From assembly GCF_937863155.1 (NCBI RefSeq), contig NZ_CALMFB010000014.1:1-63187 (forward strand): 63,187 nt of DNA, given 5' to 3'. Positions 8,225-16,537 of the stretch are shown in pieces. Each line of letters begins with the position of its first letter. Within the stretch, counting starts at the first letter, position 1. The stretch is from an uncultured Brevundimonas sp. GTDB taxonomy: Bacteria > Pseudomonadota > Alphaproteobacteria > Caulobacterales > Caulobacteraceae. The position numbers and the translations under genes are program-made. The notes beneath the pieces were generated by a model that saw only the letters and a program-made list of their open reading frames with translations, had not been told where the DNA came from and ran no database searches.

Positions 8225-8381
8225 TCCTTGGTCGCTACCGCTCGCGCCGCGGGCGCTCACTGCTTGAGCGAGGATGCGCGCGGGGCTTTCGATTTGAGCG
8301 CTTTCCCGCTTGCGGTCATCGAAGCGGCCGGGTTATAGACGCCGCCTTCCCGCCCCGGCGCACAGCCAGGGCCGCCAAGGC

Positions 8382-8456
<75 letters not shown>

Positions 8457-8509
8457 TTCTCCCCCAACACATTGCAAGCGTTGATGAAACTGCTCCCCAG
8501 CGGTCGAAA

Positions 8510-9123
8510 ATGCGCGTTTGCTACACCAGCTTGCTACACCAACGGCATCTGGAAGGGTCGGAAAACAGTTCTGAATCAAAGCCTTCAGCCGACTCGGACT
8601 GCTACATCAACCTGCTACACCAACCGTCCAAACGGCGCCCTTCACCGTCTTCGCGGTCACCTCAACATCGGCGCGCGAATCCTCCCTGCCTGATCGTCAG
8701 GGGCAGGGTCTTCCATGTTCGGATGAAGGTGCCTCGGAAAGCTCAGGCGACGGTCGGACGAACGCAGGTCTGGCGGTCGCTCGGGACTGGCAACAGATCA
8801 GAGGCCATCCGAAAGTCCAAACTCGTCATTGCTGATCTCGAACGGTCATTCTGGGCAGCGGCCGGAACACCGGCTGCTGAAGCGAGGTCCGCCGAGGTCG
8901 TCATGCCTGAGCCGGTCACGGTCGAGGCGGCACCGATCTCCACGATGACGTTCAGCGACCTGTTTCGCCACTTCCAAGCGGACCCATCGAAGGTCCGCGC
9001 GCCCAAGACGCAGATGATTTACGATGGGCTTCTCTGGATCACGTCGAGCGTGTGGGGCGAGAACCGTCTCCTGACGTCCATAGACCGTTCAGCATGTCGT
9101 GAACTGTTGGAGGTGCTGCGCTG
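8510..9123 (+). pseudogene. Truncated tyrosine recombinase/phage integrase
   Basis: In this frame the region from about 8690 reads as an integrase N-terminus: an arm/SAM-like segment (VRMKVPRKAQ then VWRSLGTGNRSEAIRK) and a core-binding region (MTFSDLFRHFQADPSK, LLTSIDRSACRELLEVLRWL). Homology stops at about 9123, where the frame runs into antisense resolvase DNA. The catalytic C-terminal domain with its Arg-His-Arg-Tyr residues is gone. The frame stays open to 9343, but that tail is the complement of resolvase sequence. The start is uncertain because the first 60 codons contain the repeated TGCTACACCA boxes rather than protein-like sequence. Confidence 0.7.
8519..8622 (+). repeat. Two pairs of TGCTACACCA boxes (putative integrase arm sites)
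   Basis: Four copies of a 10-bp box start at 8519, 8532, 8600 (one mismatch, ACATCA) and 8613. Spacing within each pair is 13 bp in both cases, and the pairs are 81 bp apart. They lie between the attachment repeat and the integrase remnant, where arm-type binding sites of tyrosine integrases are found. Confidence 0.6.
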
Positions 9124-9124
9124 G

Positions 9125-9284
9125 TTGGGACGACCGAAGTGCTTGCCCTGGGCTCGGGCACGGCCGAGACCAGCCTTGATGCGGGCCGTGATGATCGAGC
9201 GTTCGAACTCAGCGAAGACGCCCGGCATCTGGAAGAGCATGCGGCCTGAGGGCGTGCTGGTGTCGATATCCTGCGGGGATGCAC
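9125..9284 (-). pseudogene. Serine resolvase, C-terminal fragment
   Basis: On the minus strand the stretch begins DIDTSTPSGRMLFQM, continues VFAEFERSIITARIKAGL and ends GRARAQGKHFGRPNQ. This is the end of a resolvase catalytic domain and the linker helix. It has neither the N-terminal catalytic serine nor a complete helix-turn-helix. At its left edge it joins the truncated integrase; at its right edge it meets unrelated DNA. The missing middle of what may be the same gene lies at 9922-10062, about 640 bp away. Confidence 0.7.
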
Positions 9285-9504
9285 CCGCAGTGACCCCAGT
9301 CAGCGATTCAAGTCGATCGGCGCCGTCTTGGACGCCATTCTGAGCGTAGGCTTCACTCCGAAAACTCCTCCGAGCCAAGAGTTCGGTCAACTTCATAGGG
9401 GTTCTCGAAGCGGACACCCCACCCGACGCAGCGTTCTGGGGGCGTCTGGCCGACTTTCTTGAGGGTGATGCTGAGGCGGCGGACAAGTATGCCATCTTCG
9501 GAAA

Positions 9505-9921
9505 ATGGGGGTGGAGCGCATCCAAACTGCTTGCGCTGATGCTCCAGACGATGCGGCGCGGATCGGAATCGAGTTCGCACAATGGGTGGCGCGAACGGCA
9601 TTCAATTTCGACTACTGCGACGCTCTGGCGAACAGGCTGGAGGCTTTCTTTGAAGGCACCGAATTCGAATGCAAGGTGGAGTGCCTAATGGCACTGCTCT
9701 CGATGGGAACGTCGCACAACAGGTGGTTCGTCGAGCGAAAATTCACTCGCCTCGCCTCCCCCGAAATGGACGAAAATCTCGCAAAACGCCTCGCTGTCCA
9801 GTTTCGTATTGGTGGCGGGGAGGTCTGTGACCAGATCGACCACCTCGAGAAATCAATCAACTTCGACCGTGCCGATCTTCATCCCGCGTTGGTGAAAGCC
9901 CTCGCGGACATCTGCAAATGA
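9505..9921 (+). CDS. Hypothetical protein, cargo inside the split resolvase
   Basis: A 138-residue acidic soluble protein from the ATG at 9505 to the TGA at 9919-9921. The middle (EFAQWVARTAFNFDYCD, FFEGTEFECKVECLMALL, FRIGGGEVCDQIDHL) is protein-like, and no family is recognised. An open stretch in another plus frame just upstream (about 9395-9550, reading LEADTPPDAAFWGRLADFLEGD) also looks coding. The original gene may therefore have been longer and suffered a frameshift near 9540. It abuts the resolvase fragment exactly at its stop codon. Codon use is less GC3-rich than the chromosome. Confidence 0.45.
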   Translation: MGVERIQTACADAPDDAARIGIEFAQWVARTAFNFDYCDALANRLEAFFEGTEFECKVECLMALLSMGTSHNRWFVERKFTRLASPEMDENLAKRLAVQFRIGGGEVCDQIDHLEKSINFDRADLHPALVKALADICK

Positions 9922-10062
9922 GGTTCCCTTAGCCTGGAGGTCGGAGAGGAAGGCGATCAGATCGGGCAGGGATCGGCCTAGCCGGTCCACGGCGAAGGCG
10001 GCCACCATGTCGATCTCTCGACGGCTGACGGCCTTCAGGAGGGCATCGAAGGCAGGCCGCTT
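9922..10062 (-). pseudogene. Serine resolvase, internal fragment
   Basis: 47 codons on the minus strand encode the core of a serine recombinase catalytic domain: KRPAFDALLKAVSRREID, then VAAFAVDRLGRSLPDLIAFL. They align closely with residues of the longer recombinase at 10687-11403. The N-terminal part with the nucleophilic serine is missing, and the 3' part was replaced by the hypothetical gene at 9505-9921. The open frame extends to 10083 with unrelated residues. Confidence 0.7.
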
Positions 10063-10117
10063 TCCGATCTGATTGATGTCCACCGAACCGTGAGGAAGGC
10101 GATGACCGACAGCGTCG

Positions 10118-10767
10118 CTACGTCAGCCGCCGACTGACTGGCGCCTGACCGCGCGGCTTGCGTCCCAGCAGTCGGGCGAAGACGCTGATCAGCCAAGCCC
10201 ACCACGACTGCCGACACTTGCCCTCGCTGTTGAAGGCATAGGGGTAGGCGTGCGCGTCGCTGTCGATGTCGCCGGTCGGCTGGGCCACGCGAGCCTGATA
10301 GTCGGCCTTGAACGCCTTGAAGTCCTTGTAGACGACGTAGGAGAGGTAGCCCGCCACGCCCAGCGCGATCAGGGCCGGGGCCAGCTTGGCGACGGCGACG
10401 GCGAACCCCTTGGTTCCAGCCGATCCGACCCCAGCAGCGCTCAACGTCTCGACGACCGGCGCCGGGATGCCGTGGAAATAGCAGTAGGCTCCGGCCGCCA
10501 CGACAGCGACCGTAGCCGCCCCCGCGATGATCGGCATGGTCGCCGGTGCAGACGCCACGGATACCGCCGTCGCCGACATCTGCGACAACGCCCCGGCAGC
10601 AGTGGCGACCCGGACACCACCTTGGCTCCGACTAAGGTGCCGCCGAGATAAGACCCGCCATAAGACAGGATCGCGCCCCCGGAGGAATGCGCCACCAAGG
10701 CGAGGCCGCCCACCGTCAAGATCGCCACATTGCCCCCGCTGATCTGATTGACGCCCCGACGATCCAT
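10118..10767 (-). pseudogene. Small membrane protein gene with probable frameshift
   Basis: From the ATG at 10767 one minus frame reads VNQISGGNVAILTVGG and a Gly-rich hydrophobic stretch ending VGAKVVSG. After about 10610 a neighbouring frame continues with VATAAGALSQM, then MPIIAGAATVAVVAAGAY, a second hydrophobic pair (LAPALIALGVAGYLSYVVY) and a soluble tail that ends at 10118. The hydrophobic pattern continues across the frame change, so one indel near 10610-10620 probably broke the gene. If intact, the distal part could still be expressed from the TTG at 10588 (156 residues). Function unknown. Confidence 0.4.
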
Positions 10768-11403
10768 GAGATCTTCTCGGAGATAAAGAGAGCAGGTCTT
10801 TACCTCAGCGTCAGCCAAGATTCCCAGACGACCGAGAACCAGCGCCGCATCCTGATGGAGGTGGCCGAACGGGCGGACTGGACCGTCGTCGAGGTGTTCG
10901 AGGATGCGGGCTTCTCCGGCGCCAAGGGGCGGGACAAGCGCCCCGCTTTCGACGCCCTGGTCAAGGCCGTCCATCGTCGGGAGATCGACCTGGTGGCGGC
11001 ATTCGCCGTCGATAGGCTCGGAAGGTCGCTGCCCGATCTGGTCAGCTTCCTGAACGACATCCAAGCCCGTGGCTGCGACCTCTACCTGCACCAACAGGCC
11101 GTGGACACTTCGACGCCGAGCGGCCGGATGCTCTTCCAGATGTTGGCGGTTTTCAGCCAGTTCGAGCGCGCCATCATCACCAGCCGGATCAACGCGGGCC
11201 GCGCCCGTGCCCGAGCGCGCGGCGTGAGCTTCGGTCGCCCCAACCTCTCACTGAAAGTTCGGCAAAAGGTCCAGAAGGCGTTGGCGGACGGTCACTCAAT
11301 CCGTCAGGTCGCCAAGATCACTGGCGTCTCCTCGGCATCAGTCGGCCGTATCAGGAAGGCCATGACGACGATCAAGGACCGTCAGGAGAGCGTCCCCGCC
11401 TGA
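10687..11403 (+). CDS. Serine recombinase (resolvase family), probably inactive
   Basis: Homology to small resolvases/invertases starts near residue 36 with AGLYLSVSQDSQTTENQ. The domain continues through the dimer core (VAAFAVDRLGRSLPDL), the E-helix (MLFQMLAVFSQFERAIITSRI) and a C-terminal helix-turn-helix (GHSIRQVAKITGVSSASVGRI). The usual Y-x-R-V-S motif reads YLSVS: the catalytic serine is kept, but the preceding arginine is serine. No ATG sits at the natural start; the codon where family members start (10783) is ATA, leaving an upstream ATG at 10687 with a poor context. It is convergent with blc, two bases apart. Confidence 0.7.
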   Translation: MRHQGEAAHRQDRHIAPADLIDAPTIHEIFSEIKRAGLYLSVSQDSQTTENQRRILMEVAERADWTVVEVFEDAGFSGAKGRDKRPAFDALVKAVHRREIDLVAAFAVDRLGRSLPDLVSFLNDIQARGCDLYLHQQAVDTSTPSGRMLFQMLAVFSQFERAIITSRINAGRARARARGVSFGRPNLSLKVRQKVQKALADGHSIRQVAKITGVSSASVGRIRKAMTTIKDRQESVPA

Positions 11404-11405
11404 CG

Positions 11406-11963
11406 TCAGTCTCCCGGCTGCTGGGTGGTCCTTAAGATCTTCAGATCGTAGCCGAGTTCACGCGCTCGGTTCATCATCGTTTCTCGGACCTGCGGAGAAG
11501 GTTGGGCAGAGCGGGACAGGAGCCATAGATATCGGCCAGAAGGCTCGCCGACGATGGACCACGAGTAGTCGTCGGCGCGGTCCAGAACCCAGTAGTCACC
11601 GACGTAGAAGGGGCCGAAGAACGACACCTTCAGCTTGGCGTTGCCGCTGCCTTCGACGACCTTGGCCTTGGCTTCCGCCGACCGCATCTCGCCATTCAGT
11701 CCGGCCTGCCGACAGGTGTTCACCACGCTGACCTGTCCGTCTTCACGCAGTCCGTAGGTGGCCGTCACGCCTTCGCAGCCACGCTGGAAGCCCGCTTCAT
11801 AGCGCGCGATCTCATACCAGAGACCTGCATAGCGATTGAGGTCCACCGGCTTGGCGGGCTGGGGCACAGAAGGATTGCCGACAGGGCCGCGCTGGATCGT
11901 GGCGCATGCGGTCAGAGCGACGGCGGCGCCCGCGAGGAGAAGAAGGGGGAGAGTCCGTTTCAT
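11406..11963 (-). CDS. blc: Lipocalin family lipoprotein (Blc-like)
   Basis: A 185-residue outer-membrane lipoprotein. The N-terminus has a lipobox ending LTAC near residue 21. Lipocalin motifs follow: LNRYAGLWYEIARYEAGFQRGCEGVTA (the first strand G-x-W-Y signature), GDYWVLD, and SGRYLWLLSR near the end. Bacterial lipocalins bind fatty acids or lysophospholipids and are tied to membrane stress. I start at the ATG at 11963, where the signal peptide begins; seven extra codons are possible. It is probably island cargo. Confidence 0.88.
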   Translation of the reverse strand: MKRTLPLLLLAGAAVALTACATIQRGPVGNPSVPQPAKPVDLNRYAGLWYEIARYEAGFQRGCEGVTATYGLREDGQVSVVNTCRQAGLNGEMRSAEAKAKVVEGSGNAKLKVSFFGPFYVGDYWVLDRADDYSWSIVGEPSGRYLWLLSRSAQPSPQVRETMMNRARELGYDLKILRTTQQPGD

Positions 11964-12076
11964 CGCCCCGAAACGACCATGCAACGGCTACGGTTCCTGC
12001 GCTTCACAGCGAGGAGGGGACGATTGGCAAGCTGTGCCAGCGGCTGCATCATCGACGTCAGAGGAAGGACGGGCCG

Positions 12077-12283
12077 ATGCACCTGCTGTTGGGGATACTG
12101 GGCGTCGTCATGGGGGTCGCCTACTTGGCAATGGCGATCAAAGACCGGTTCGCCAGCGACAAGGCCGGGCGTGTTCTGGCTCGACGAGACAGCCAGCCCA
12201 TCGCCTACTGGTTCAACGTCGTGCTGTTCACATGCATGGCCGTTGGAGGCGTCGGCCTGATCCTGATCTCGTTCGATCTATAG
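12077..12283 (+). CDS. Small membrane protein (68 residues)
   Basis: The ATG at 12077 follows GAGGAAGG at a suitable distance. The product has an N-terminal helix (LLLGILGVVMGVAYLAMAI), a basic loop (KDRFASDKAGRVLARRDSQP) and a second helix (WFNVVLFTCMAVGGVGLILIS), so it should span the inner membrane twice. The frame is open upstream to 11906 but without coding character. No family recognised. It is divergent from blc and is the last gene of the island. Confidence 0.6.
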   Translation: MHLLLGILGVVMGVAYLAMAIKDRFASDKAGRVLARRDSQPIAYWFNVVLFTCMAVGGVGLILISFDL

Positions 12284-12780
12284 GCTGGCCGCACTACGCA
12301 TAGGTCTATCGTCCGAAAACAATCGACCTCGACTTGCTGATGTTCTGGCCACCCGCACCCGACGTTAGCGACGGTCACTCAAGGCTGTGGACGACGTTGA
12401 CCCTGAACGCTCCGAGGACTCTCCTCGCGGCTCGAACATCCGAGTCGCGGAGCATCCCCTATGGCCGACGACGGCCCCAGTGCACCTGCCGATAGCCCGG
12501 CCTACCAGCACGCCGATGACGACACCGCGCCCGTCCCTGTCGCGTCCACCATTCTTTTCAATACATTAGAGCTGATATCGGGCGCTTAGCCGGGCGGTTT
12601 GCCGCGTGCTTGCGTCGGTTTGTCAGCAGGCATCAATCTGGGCTTGGATTCTCTGGGGGGGCGGATGAAGATCATCCGGGCCAAGCGACGCCAGCCTGGG
12701 TGACCGAACAGCTGCAAGCCGCCCGACCCTGGACCGGGGGGCGGATCATGCGGCTACGGCCGTTGCGGTCGCCTTCAGGG
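12284..12780. other. Gene-free stretch containing the distal island boundary
   Basis: About 500 bp without a convincing gene on either strand. It holds the end of the island, the second attachment repeat at 12534-12555, and AT-richer DNA (TTTTCAATACATTAGAG) just outside it. I saw no promoter or terminator I would defend. Confidence 0.6.
12534..12555 (+). repeat. Island attachment repeat, distal side (attR-like)
   Basis: An exact 22-bp copy of the tRNA-Val 3' end and its first downstream bases (8439-8460). The rest of the tRNA is absent, so this is the displaced end of the target site and marks the far edge of the island. Confidence 0.9.
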
Positions 12781-13437
12781 TTACGGCTGCGGGTGTCGGA
12801 TCGGGCGTTGATGCAGATGCAGCGCGGCGCCGCCGGCGAGGATCAGCCCGAACAGGATCATCGCCCATTCGGTCAGGGTCGGCACCACAGCGGGCATGGC
12901 CACCGCGACGATGGCCGCCGTCGCGGTCAAGCCGCTGGTGTTGTCGGTGCTGACGGTCAGGGCGCCCCCCGTCACGGGAATGGCGTAGGCCACAGCCAGA
13001 TTATGGTCGATGCCCGGTCCGGCGGTCGATCCCGCCACGGCCAGGTCGATGGGGCCGGCGTCCAGGTGATGGTTCCAGCCGTTCTCGCTGTTGAAATAGA
13101 CGCCCGTCAAAGTGCCGCCGTCCGCGCTGCAGAACAGGATCGAATCGGTCAGGGCGACGGGCGCCAGGGCCCCGACCTGGACCGTGGCGCTGATGGCCGT
13201 CACGCATTTGCCCGGTCCGGCCGGCGCCCAGTTCGCCAGCAGCGGATAGGGCGTCAGCGTCGCCGTGTCGGCACGAACCGTGTAGACGATGGTTTCCGCC
13301 GCAAAGGGCACGCCCAGCAGAACGCCGTCCTGATTGGGCAGGGTCAACACATAGTCGTTGACGGCAGCGTTCGTCGGGCTGGCGGCGAACGCCAGCAGGG
13401 CGGCGCCCACCAGGGCGGAAACATGGGTCGCGCGCAC
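12781..13437 (-). CDS. Secreted protein with IPTL-CTERM sorting signal
   Basis: A 218-residue exported protein. The GTG start at 13437 is supported by GGAGG nine bases upstream; a signal peptide (ATHVSALVGAALLAFAASPTNA) follows. The body is Ala/Thr/Val-rich and beta-like. The C-terminus has the tripartite sorting signal VPTLTEWAMILFGLILAGG, then a basic tail (HLHQRPIRH), matching IPTL-CTERM. In other bacteria this tag is handled by exosortase XrtH, which anchors or releases the protein at the surface. No exosortase is in this window. The LuxR gene lies 97 bp upstream on the same strand. Confidence 0.75.
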   Translation of the reverse strand: MRATHVSALVGAALLAFAASPTNAAVNDYVLTLPNQDGVLLGVPFAAETIVYTVRADTATLTPYPLLANWAPAGPGKCVTAISATVQVGALAPVALTDSILFCSADGGTLTGVYFNSENGWNHHLDAGPIDLAVAGSTAGPGIDHNLAVAYAIPVTGGALTVSTDNTSGLTATAAIVAVAMPAVVPTLTEWAMILFGLILAGGAALHLHQRPIRHPQP

Positions 13438-13534
13438 GATCGTAATCCTCCGTACCGGCAGATTTCGCGGCTCTGCCCCATGACGGTGGTAGCGGCGCCT
13501 CTGTCGGTCGGCCTCATCCACATGGATGATGCGG

Positions 13535-14668
13535 TCAGGTTTCGTCCTGATCCTGGCCGTCGGGGATTTGCGCGAGCAGTTGCGACAGGTCCGCTATGCG
13601 CGACATGCCCGTCTTGGCCAGAACGGAGCGAACCTGGGCGCGGACGGTGGCCATGGAGACCGGACGTGCGGCCGTGATGTCCCGCGGCGTCAGGCCGGAC
13701 GCCAGTTCGCCGACCAGGCGCGCCTCGGCGGGACTTAGATCGAACAGTCCGTTGAGCAGTTCGGGCAGGGGGGCGGCCCTGCGCCTGAGCAGGGACACCA
13801 CCATCAGCGCCTGGCCGCCGGCGAAGATGTCTTGCGCCGCCCCGCGCACGGGAAGCAGATGGATGATCAGCGGGGGGTGTGATCCATCCGCCGCCGCGGG
13901 CAGGGGGATGGACAGGCCGGACCTGGGCGTGTCGCGGGCGTTGATCCGATCCAGCCCCTGGCGCAGCAGCAGGTTTCGGGACCGATCCCGCAGAGCGACG
14001 CCGCCATGGGCGGTCGGCAACAGAATGGCGTCCAGGCTTTCCAGCAGGCGGTTGGAGCCGATCACGCGGCCGGTCGGATCGACCACCGCCGCCGCCAGTC
14101 CGAGCCGGGCCAGGGTTTCGGTCATCGCCCGGGCGCGTTCCAGCCCCAGGCGCGCGGCGATGAACATGGCGCGGTGCAGATCGGGGCGCAGGTGGTCCAG
14201 CGCGGCGACTTCGCGCGGCCGATAACGCCCCTGATCCTGCATGCGGGCCAGGACGAACGTCGCCTGATCCCCGCTGTGCAACGGGATGACGGTGGCCAGA
14301 CGCTGTCCGAAACCGCGCGCCGCCAGGGGCGCCCAGACCGCATCGGCGGCGGTTTCCTCGGGGCTCATGACGTCATCGACCGAACTGAAGGCGCCCGGCC
14401 GGGTCGCCAGGGTCCAACGCACGCTGGGGCTCATTCGCCAGGCGTCGGACTGCAGGAAGGGCTCGATCAGATCGCTGGTCATGTCGGTGGAGATTCCACG
14501 CGGACTGAACCGCTCGCTGAACACGAACAGCGAGTTGGAGCGGGAGTTGGAGATGCGGTTCATCGCGTCCAGCGCCCCGGTCCACCGTTCGGGGATCAAC
14601 GCCGCTTCGTAGATGTGATCGACCAGGCTTTCGGACACTTCGACTACTGCAGATCGCCACGCCATCAT
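13535..14668 (-). CDS. LuxR-type transcriptional regulator
   Basis: A 377-residue protein. The N-terminal 300 residues form a sensor region (EVSESLVDHIYEAALIPERW at the start; a PAS-like segment LGLAAAVVDPTGRVIGSN in the middle) without an autoinducer-binding signature I recognise. The C-terminal 65 residues are a LuxR helix-turn-helix: LSPAEARLVGELASGLTPRDI, then TVRAQVRSVLAKTGMSRIADL. I start at the ATG at 14668 (MMAWRSAVV). The adjacent IPTL-CTERM gene downstream is a plausible target. Confidence 0.82.
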   Translation of the reverse strand: MMAWRSAVVEVSESLVDHIYEAALIPERWTGALDAMNRISNSRSNSLFVFSERFSPRGISTDMTSDLIEPFLQSDAWRMSPSVRWTLATRPGAFSSVDDVMSPEETAADAVWAPLAARGFGQRLATVIPLHSGDQATFVLARMQDQGRYRPREVAALDHLRPDLHRAMFIAARLGLERARAMTETLARLGLAAAVVDPTGRVIGSNRLLESLDAILLPTAHGGVALRDRSRNLLLRQGLDRINARDTPRSGLSIPLPAAADGSHPPLIIHLLPVRGAAQDIFAGGQALMVVSLLRRRAAPLPELLNGLFDLSPAEARLVGELASGLTPRDITAARPVSMATVRAQVRSVLAKTGMSRIADLSQLLAQIPDGQDQDET

Positions 14669-14958
14669 GGGGGCGTCGGGGCGGTGAGGGGGCGGGCGCC
14701 TCTTACGCAGGGCGCAACAGCCGTCCACCCGATCCTTAGCCGATGTCGCGGCGCGGGGGGAGCGGATTGGAGCGCCGCCGCCCCCGAGGATCCTTCGCGT
14801 CTTGCAGCCGTTTGGGCGCCGTGATGCCGCAGATGCGCCCTATGACGGTCGGGAGCGTTGGCGAGGCTGAACGCCAGACGGCTTGGCTTGGGCCCGGTGC
14901 GGTCTATATCTGGGATGAGCGGGCCGGTTCGGCCCCGATGCAGGATCGAAGGACGGGT

Positions 14959-16509
14959 ATGCTTAAACGCAAGGAGTTCATCCTCGGCGCCGCCGTGGGG
15001 CTGACGTTCGCGGCGGCCGCGACGGCGGGCGGGGTCATTTCCTGGCCCGGCGCACAGGCGGCGCCGGCGGTGGCGGGATTGATCGCGCCATCGGGCGGCG
15101 CCGGCGGTGCGGCCTTCGCCCCGCCGCAGGGCGCGCCCCTGTCGTTCGCCCAGATCTTCGATCAGGTCGCCCCGGCGGTGGTCCAGATCAACACCGAGAC
15201 CCGGATCGAACGCCCGCGCGGACGCGGCGGCGTGCTGCAGATCCCCGGCCTTCCGTTCGCCGTTCCGACCCCGGAAGACGGCGAAGACGGCGAAGACAAC
15301 ACCATCCAGGGCCGCGGCGCCGGATCGGGCTTCTTCATCAGCCGCGACGGCTACATCGTCACCAACAACCATGTGGTCGAGAACGCCGAGAAGATCACCG
15401 TCGTCCTGTCGGACCAGCGCGAGCTGGACGCCCGGGTGATCGGCCGCGACGAGGCGACCGACCTGGCGGTGCTGAAGGTCGAGGGTAACGACTTCTCGTT
15501 CGTGGCCTTCGAGGAACAGAACGAGCCGCGCGTCGGCGACTGGGTCATTGCGGTGGGCAATCCGTTCGGTCTGGGCGGCACGGCCACGGCGGGCATCGTC
15601 TCGGCGCGCGGACGCAATATTCCGGCCGAGCGCAGCAGCAACTATGTCGACTATCTGCAGATCGACGCGGCCATCAACACCGGCAATTCCGGCGGCCCGA
15701 CCTTCGACATCTATGGCCGGGTGATTGGCGTCAACACGGCCATCTATTCGCCGACGGGCACCTCGGTCGGGATCGGTTTCGCCATTCCGGTGACGGTGGC
15801 CAAGCCGGTGGTGGATCGCCTGATGCGCGGCGAACAGATCCAGCGCGGCTATATCGGCGTGCAGGTGGGCGAGGTCAGCCGCGAAATGGCCGAGGCCATG
15901 GGGCTGCAGAGCGGCCAGCGGGGCGCCTTCATCAATGAGGTCAATGCAGGCGGCCCGGCCGAACGTGGGGGCCTGCGCGCCGGCGACATCGTGGTGTCGA
16001 TCAATGGCGAGCGCATCAACACCATGACCGAACTGACCCGTCGCGTCGCCAATGTGGCGCCGGGCCAGACCATGCGGCTGGAGGTGCTGCGCGAAGGCCG
16101 TCGCCAGACGCTGAACATCCGCGCCGACGCCCGCCCGTCGGAAAGCGAGCTGAACAACCCGACGACCGACGACAGCGGCGCGGCCGAACCGGCCAAGCCC
16201 GCCGCCCCGACCGGCGAAGTCGTGGCCGGGCTGAACCTGGCCGAACTGAGCCCGGCCCTGCGCCAGCGCTATGAGATTCCGGCCGGGGTCGAGGGCGTGG
16301 TGGTGACCGGTGTGGCGCGCGGCGGCGATCGCCGCTTCTCGGCCGGCGTGGTCATCATGATGATCAATCAGCGTCCGGTGCGGTCGGTGGCCGACGTCAG
16401 GGGCCAGGTCCAGGCCGCGCGGGCGGCGGGCCGGTCCAGCGTCTTCGTGCTGGTGCGGACGCCCAACGGCAACGCGCCGGTGGTTCTGGAGCTGCCGGAA
16501 GGCGACTGA
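14959..16509 (+). CDS. degP: Periplasmic serine protease DegP/HtrA (Do family)
   Basis: A 516-residue envelope protease/chaperone that degrades misfolded periplasmic proteins. From the ATG at 14959 the protein has an N-terminal signal or anchor (FILGAAVGLTFAAAATAGG), a trypsin-like domain with His138 (TNNHVVE), Asp168 (TDLAVLK) and Ser244 (GNSGGP), and two PDZ domains (about 290-385 and 425-510). An acidic loop (PTPEDGEDGEDN) near residue 105 replaces the usual LA loop. The frame is open to 14743, but the upstream part lacks a signal. A 13-bp-stem hairpin separates it from the downstream regulator. Confidence 0.93.
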   Translation: MLKRKEFILGAAVGLTFAAAATAGGVISWPGAQAAPAVAGLIAPSGGAGGAAFAPPQGAPLSFAQIFDQVAPAVVQINTETRIERPRGRGGVLQIPGLPFAVPTPEDGEDGEDNTIQGRGAGSGFFISRDGYIVTNNHVVENAEKITVVLSDQRELDARVIGRDEATDLAVLKVEGNDFSFVAFEEQNEPRVGDWVIAVGNPFGLGGTATAGIVSARGRNIPAERSSNYVDYLQIDAAINTGNSGGPTFDIYGRVIGVNTAIYSPTGTSVGIGFAIPVTVAKPVVDRLMRGEQIQRGYIGVQVGEVSREMAEAMGLQSGQRGAFINEVNAGGPAERGGLRAGDIVVSINGERINTMTELTRRVANVAPGQTMRLEVLREGRRQTLNIRADARPSESELNNPTTDDSGAAEPAKPAAPTGEVVAGLNLAELSPALRQRYEIPAGVEGVVVTGVARGGDRRFSAGVVIMMINQRPVRSVADVRGQVQAARAAGRSSVFVLVRTPNGNAPVVLELPEGD

Positions 16510-16537
16510 TCCGCCTGACAAAGCCGTAACTGACGGG

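Larger units (their letters stand above)
8461..12555 (+). mobile_element. Degraded 4.1-kb genomic island integrated at tRNA-Val
   Basis: The region from just after tRNA-Val to the second copy of the 22-bp tRNA-end repeat. It has an integrase remnant next to the tRNA, fragments of one serine resolvase and a second, nearly complete one, two hypothetical genes, a lipocalin and a small membrane protein. Base composition looks visibly lower in GC than the flanks (not computed). The integrase lacks its catalytic domain, so the island cannot be self-mobile. Confidence 0.85.

Noticed and set aside
8510-12555. Functional prophage or integrative element
   Set aside because: No structural or replication genes; the integrase catalytic domain is missing and the recombinases are fragmentary or altered.
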